This document shows positions 61,124 through 64,000 of a DNA stretch of 64,000 nucleotides, piece by piece. The notes under the pieces are model-generated. The model saw nothing but the letters and a program-made list of their open reading frames with translations. It did no database searches and was not told where the DNA came from. Location: assembly GCF_016863435.1 (NCBI RefSeq), contig NZ_BOOW01000028.1, positions 124,001-188,000 on the forward strand, written 5' to 3'. The stretch's first letter is position 1, and each line of letters opens with the position of its first letter. Both the position numbers and the translations under genes were made by a program. This DNA is from Sinosporangium siamense. GTDB taxonomy: Bacteria; Actinomycetota; Actinomycetes; Streptosporangiales; Streptosporangiaceae.

Positions 61124-62061
61124 GCGCCGCGCCGAAGGTGACCGCCCTGCGCGGCGGGAACGTCTCGCTCGCCGCGGCCGCCGACGCCTTCCTGGCCACC
61201 CCGCGCGCCGCCAACGCCAACACCCACCGCGCCTACGCCTCGGCCATCGACCGCGTCATCGTCCTGCTCGTCCGAGATCGGACCCTCGCCGACGTCGCCG
61301 ACGCCGAGATCGGCGCCGCGCTCGCCGAGCTGTGGGGCCGATGCGCGCCGGCGACCTGGAACCGCAACCGCGCCGCCATCGCCTCCTGGCTGACCTGGTG
61401 CCAGACCAGGAAACACTGGGCCGCCCCGTCGGTCCCGGCCGAGGCCGAACGCCGCAAGGAGAACGCCGACGAGACCCGCGCGGTCGCCAAGACCACCGTC
61501 CACCGGCTACTGTCACGCCGCGACATCCCCCTGCGCGAGAAGACGCTGTGGCGGATGCTCTACGAAACGGCGGCCAGAGCGGCTGAGATCCTGGCGCTGA
61601 ACGTCGAGGACCTCGACCTTGAGCATCGCCGCGCCCCGGTTCGGTCCAAGGGCGGCTCGATCGAGTGGGTGTACTGGGACAGCGGCACCGCCCACCTGCT
61701 GCCCCGTCTGCTCCGGCTCCCGGACGGCAGCGCGCGCACGCGCGGCCCGCTGTTCCTGTCCGAACGCCGCCCCGTCCCCGCCCGCCGCCCGGCGGCTGCC
61801 GACATCTGCCCGCACACGGGCCGCGCCCGCCTGGGCTACGACCGCGCCCGCGTCCTTCTGGAGAAGTACGCCGGGCTCGATCTGCACCAGCTGCGCCACA
61901 GCGCCGCCACCCACCTCGGCGAGGCCGAGGTCCCGCTGCAGCTCATTATGGGCAAGACCCGGCACAAGAACCCCCGCACCGCCATGCGCTACGTCAAACC
62001 CGGCGCCGAGGCCATCGCCAAGGTCACCGAAGTTCTGGCGCCCCGCCGTCGTACGCACTGA
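61120..62061 (+). CDS. tnpI: Tyrosine recombinase, TnpI-like
   Basis: 313 residues. N-terminal SAM-like DNA-binding domain (AADAFLATPRAANANTHRAY), catalytic domain with Arg in YETAARAAEILALNVEDLDL, HxxR in DLHQLRHSAATHL and nucleophile Tyr in RTAMRYVKPG. The second histidine box reads MGKTRH rather than LGH. In Tn4430-type elements such an enzyme resolves cointegrates at a site upstream of its gene, which fits this layout. Intact and close to the right end. Confidence 0.85.
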   Translation: MSAAPKVTALRGGNVSLAAAADAFLATPRAANANTHRAYASAIDRVIVLLVRDRTLADVADAEIGAALAELWGRCAPATWNRNRAAIASWLTWCQTRKHWAAPSVPAEAERRKENADETRAVAKTTVHRLLSRRDIPLREKTLWRMLYETAARAAEILALNVEDLDLEHRRAPVRSKGGSIEWVYWDSGTAHLLPRLLRLPDGSARTRGPLFLSERRPVPARRPAAADICPHTGRARLGYDRARVLLEKYAGLDLHQLRHSAATHLGEAEVPLQLIMGKTRHKNPRTAMRYVKPGAEAIAKVTEVLAPRRRTH

Positions 62062-62120
62062 TCAACTCTTGCACTCAGCCTTCCCGAAGGCATGGTCGCT
62101 CTTCGTGGTGCCCGACACTC

Positions 62121-62228
62121 CTACATGCGAAAACACGATCGCGAGGGACATCCGAACGGAAAGTCACGCTAAGTCGTCCGCTGGCGCTCCACTAACGGGA
62201 TTTTCCGTTCGGATGCTCGTCATGCCCC
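62121..62228 (+). repeat. Tn3-end repeat, copy C, containing the right terminal inverted repeat
   Basis: Inner part: TGCGAAAAC, 18 bases, CGAACGGAAAGTCACG; outer part: the 38-bp right repeat (62191-62228) ending TCATGCCCC. The inner block itself resembles a Tn3 end pointing the other way, giving an inverted pair CATCCGAACGGAAA/TTTCCGTTCGGATG. Confidence 0.85.
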
Positions 62229-62233
62229 GACAA
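62229..62233. repeat. Target-site duplication, right (GACAA)
   Basis: Same five bases as 48342-48346. Confidence 0.85.
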
Positions 62234-62565
62234 GGAAAGGCCGGCACGTCGTCCCGCCGGTCCAAGACGGCGACCGCACCGCCCCCGGGCTTCAGGCCAA
62301 GTCCCGCCATCAAGACCTTGGCCGCCTCGGCCATGTTGCGGGCGAACCGGTCGAACTTCGGCCACGGTAAAACACACTGTCGGGCCACACCGCCGCCCAC
62401 GCCTGATCGGCCCGGCACGGTTGCGGTGCGTGGTGCCGGAAAGAAACCCCGGTCGATGTAGATCCGGCCCTCGGACGCGCCGAGCGCCACCGACTGCCCG
62501 GTCTGGATGGTCGGTGGAGCAGCGCCGGCAGGCATGGTCTCCTCGTCGGCCGGGGCTGTACGGGG
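62234..62565. other. Right flank of the transposon, possible minus-strand gene scrap
   Basis: A minus-strand frame from about 62535 contains DRFARNMAEAAKVLMAGLGL and AVAVLDRRDDVPAFP, running up to the insertion point. Protein-like but not recognised; it may be the gene end cut off by the transposon. No ribosome site. Confidence 0.35.
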
Positions 62566-63744
62566 TCAGCCGGTCTTGGCGGCGAAGGGGCCGTTGTTCT
62601 CGAACACGAGCCTGGCGAAGTTCTCGCCGATGCGGCGGTGTCCTTCGGGGCTGGGATGGATCGCGTCCGGCAGCGGGAACTCGGCGTGGTCGCTCTCGCC
62701 GTAGAGGTCGAGTCCGTCGAGGTAGTGGAGGTTCGGGTCCTCGACGGCCCTCTGCTTGCCGATGCCGGCGAGTACGTCGCGGATGATCGTGAGCGTCAGC
62801 CGTCCGGCGGCGGTTTCAGCCTGATCACCGGTGGCCTTGAACCGGAGGGTTCCGCTTTCGAGGTCCGGCATAAGAGGGCCGGGGGTGTTTTCGTGGGTCG
62901 GGCACAGGAGCGGCGACACGAGGAGCAGGGGTGTCGTCGGGTGGTCCTCGCGGATGGTGTCGAGGAAGCCGTGGATGGCGGGGGAGAAGGCTCGCAGGCG
63001 CATGGCGTCGCTGTTGACGACGTTGATGCCGAGCTTGACGCTGATCAGGTCGGCTGGGGTGTCCCGCATCGCACGCGCGGTGAACGGGTCCACCAGTGCG
63101 CTGCCGCCGAATCCGAGGTTGATCAGTTCCACGCCGCCCGTGGACGCGGCCAGGGCGGGCCAGATGGTGCTCGGGAAGACGGCGTTCGAGCCGTGGCTGA
63201 TGGAACTGCCGTGGTGCAGCCACACCCGGCGTCCGTTGTCCGGGGCCGGCTCGACGGGGGCGTCGGTGCGCAGGGCGATCACCTCGGTGATCTCCGAGTG
63301 CGGAAGCCAGATCTCGATGTCCTTCTCGCCCGCGGGGAGGTCGGTGAAGTGGGCGGTGCCCGCCGGTCCCTCGGTGAACTCCGCGGTCTGCGTTTGCATG
63401 TCGGTGATCGTGCGGAGGTTTCCGCCGTTCACGGTGGCCTGGGCGGTGAGCCGGCCGTCGACCAGCAGGTCGTACACGCCGTCCGGCGGGGGCGGGAAGC
63501 CCAGGTAGACACGCTTGGTGGGCAGCGTGTCCAGTTCGACGACGGTGGCGCGGGTGCGGAAGGCCAGCCGGACACCGGAGGGCTGGGCCTCGGCCACGGC
63601 CAGCCGGTCGTCCGGGATCTGGCGGCGCGCCCAGGCGGGCAGCCGGTGCGGCAGCAGACCGTGCGCGGTCTCTTCCACTTCAAGATGTCCGCGCAGGAAG
63701 CCCGCGGTGACGGGGGTGGTGATCCACTTCTGTTCGGTGCTCAT
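62566..63744 (-). CDS. SGNH/GDSL-family hydrolase
   Basis: 392 residues. An N-terminal beta-rich domain (about 1-165) is followed by an SGNH hydrolase: nucleophile Ser in HHGSSISHGS, Gly in NLGFGGSAL, Asn in LGINVVNSD and the Asp-His pair in LPDAIHPSPEGH. Probably a carbohydrate or lipid esterase acting on acyl groups. No signal peptide seen, so intracellular. Confidence 0.85.
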   Translation of the reverse strand: MSTEQKWITTPVTAGFLRGHLEVEETAHGLLPHRLPAWARRQIPDDRLAVAEAQPSGVRLAFRTRATVVELDTLPTKRVYLGFPPPPDGVYDLLVDGRLTAQATVNGGNLRTITDMQTQTAEFTEGPAGTAHFTDLPAGEKDIEIWLPHSEITEVIALRTDAPVEPAPDNGRRVWLHHGSSISHGSNAVFPSTIWPALAASTGGVELINLGFGGSALVDPFTARAMRDTPADLISVKLGINVVNSDAMRLRAFSPAIHGFLDTIREDHPTTPLLLVSPLLCPTHENTPGPLMPDLESGTLRFKATGDQAETAAGRLTLTIIRDVLAGIGKQRAVEDPNLHYLDGLDLYGESDHAEFPLPDAIHPSPEGHRRIGENFARLVFENNGPFAAKTG

Positions 63745-63827
63745 TGCCTCAAGCCGTTGGTTCTGGGTGGAGGTTGGGGGAGTCGGGGCGCTACGCGGGA
63801 ACCGTTCGAAGAGTGGCGCACCCCTGG

Positions 63828-64000
63828 TCAGGGGGTGGCCCGCCTCCGCAGCGCGGCGTCGAGGGAGTCCAGGGTCCAGGCCCAGGAATCCTGCGAGGCG
63901 ACGTCCGTGTGACTGAAGCCGCCGGCCGCTTCCAGGCTGACGTAACCGTGGAAGACGCTGCCCAGCATGCGGACCGCGTGTGTCTGGTCCGGTTCTGCCA
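63828..64000 (-). CDS. TetR-family regulator, C-terminal part (start outside window)
   Basis: The last 56 residues: HAVRMLGSVFHGYVSLEAAG, then DVASQDSWAWTLDSLDAALR. The FHGYVSLE and tail are typical of WHG-domain TetR regulators. It precedes the SGNH hydrolase on the same strand by about 80 bases and probably controls it. Confidence 0.7.
   Translation of the reverse strand, partial: AEPDQTHAVRMLGSVFHGYVSLEAAGGFSHTDVASQDSWAWTLDSLDAALRRRATP

Larger units (their letters stand above)
48347..62228. mobile_element. 13.9-kb Tn3-family transposon carrying a DNA-alkylation repair island
   Basis: Bounded by 38-bp inverted repeats (48347-48384 and 62191-62228) that begin GGGGCATGACGAGCATC and agree at 33 of 38 positions. 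Directly outside both ends is the same five bases, GACAA (48342-48346 and 62229-62233), the 5-bp duplication typical of Tn3 transposition. Inside are a Tn3 transposase at the left end, a tyrosine recombinase with its core site at the right end, and repair cargo. Intact ends and duplication indicate a transposition unit that arrived whole. Confidence 0.9.

Noticed and set aside
1-64000. CRISPR arrays, rRNA and tRNA genes
   Set aside because: No regularly spaced repeats of 24-40 bases and no recognisable rRNA or tRNA sequence were seen; a tRNA scan would be needed to be certain.

Overview
The window is GC-rich DNA from an actinomycete. The many TetR/MerR/WYL/PaaX/GlxA regulators, GTG/TTG starts and coupled ATGA/GTGA gene junctions fit a Streptosporangiales-like genome (inference; no rRNA or tRNA gene is visible to prove it). 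Most of it is accessory chromosome: small catabolic or detoxification operons, each with a regulator, separated by graveyards of truncated genes.

Bases 1-8.3 kb hold a GntR/TetR regulator, a stress/redox block (a degenerate thioredoxin, a cyclic-nucleotide-domain/thioredoxin-reductase fusion, a DUF1931 histone-fold protein), two formaldehyde-dehydrogenase-type zinc enzymes, a PfpI-type protein and a polyketide-cyclase-like protein. Bases 8.4-18 kb hold a TetR/dihydrofolate-reductase-like unit with a proline/arginine-rich mini-gene, an MFS exporter/GlxA-regulator pair, epoxide hydrolases (one intact, one broken) and a MerR/imine-reductase-like pair. Bases 18.4-27.8 kb hold broken HxlR and DoxX genes, then a PaaX regulator, hydrolase, Baeyer-Villiger-type monooxygenase and serine esterase, then TetR, amine oxidase and saccharopine-dehydrogenase-like genes. 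Bases 27.9-48.3 kb are a patchwork of small enzymes, two more dihydrofolate-reductase-like proteins, a WYL regulator with an amber codon at its WYL tyrosine, an orphan lasso-type leader peptide, a mosaic of five truncated transporter and other genes, an MFS/TetR/amidase group, and old Tn3-type ends.

The main discovery is at 48,342-62,233. A 13.9-kb Tn3-family transposon is bounded by 38-bp inverted repeats (33 of 38 identical) and flanked on both sides by the same 5-bp target duplication, GACAA. It encodes a Tn3 transposase at the left end and a TnpI-like tyrosine recombinase at the right end; the recombinase gene has a perfect 11-7-11 inverted-repeat core site just upstream. The cargo is a DNA-alkylation repair island. 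One coupled operon carries a small ECF-type sigma factor, an Ogt methyltransferase with an N-terminal extension, a 2-oxoglutarate oxygenase, a stand-alone Ada metal-binding domain, an unknown protein, AlkB and 3-methyladenine glycosylase I. A second ogt, an ester-cyclase-like gene, small unknown genes and decayed ogt, alkA and ester-cyclase copies lie around it.

Seven places inside the element carry the same bipartite sequence, ATCTCAC, exactly 17 bases, then CGTC or CGTT. Each sits just upstream of a cargo gene or pseudogene, including the sigma gene itself. I infer that this is the promoter of the element's own sigma factor, making the transposon a self-contained, sigma-driven adaptive response in which the jobs of Ada are split among separate proteins. 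No CRISPR array was seen.

The window ends with an SGNH hydrolase and the cut end of a TetR gene.
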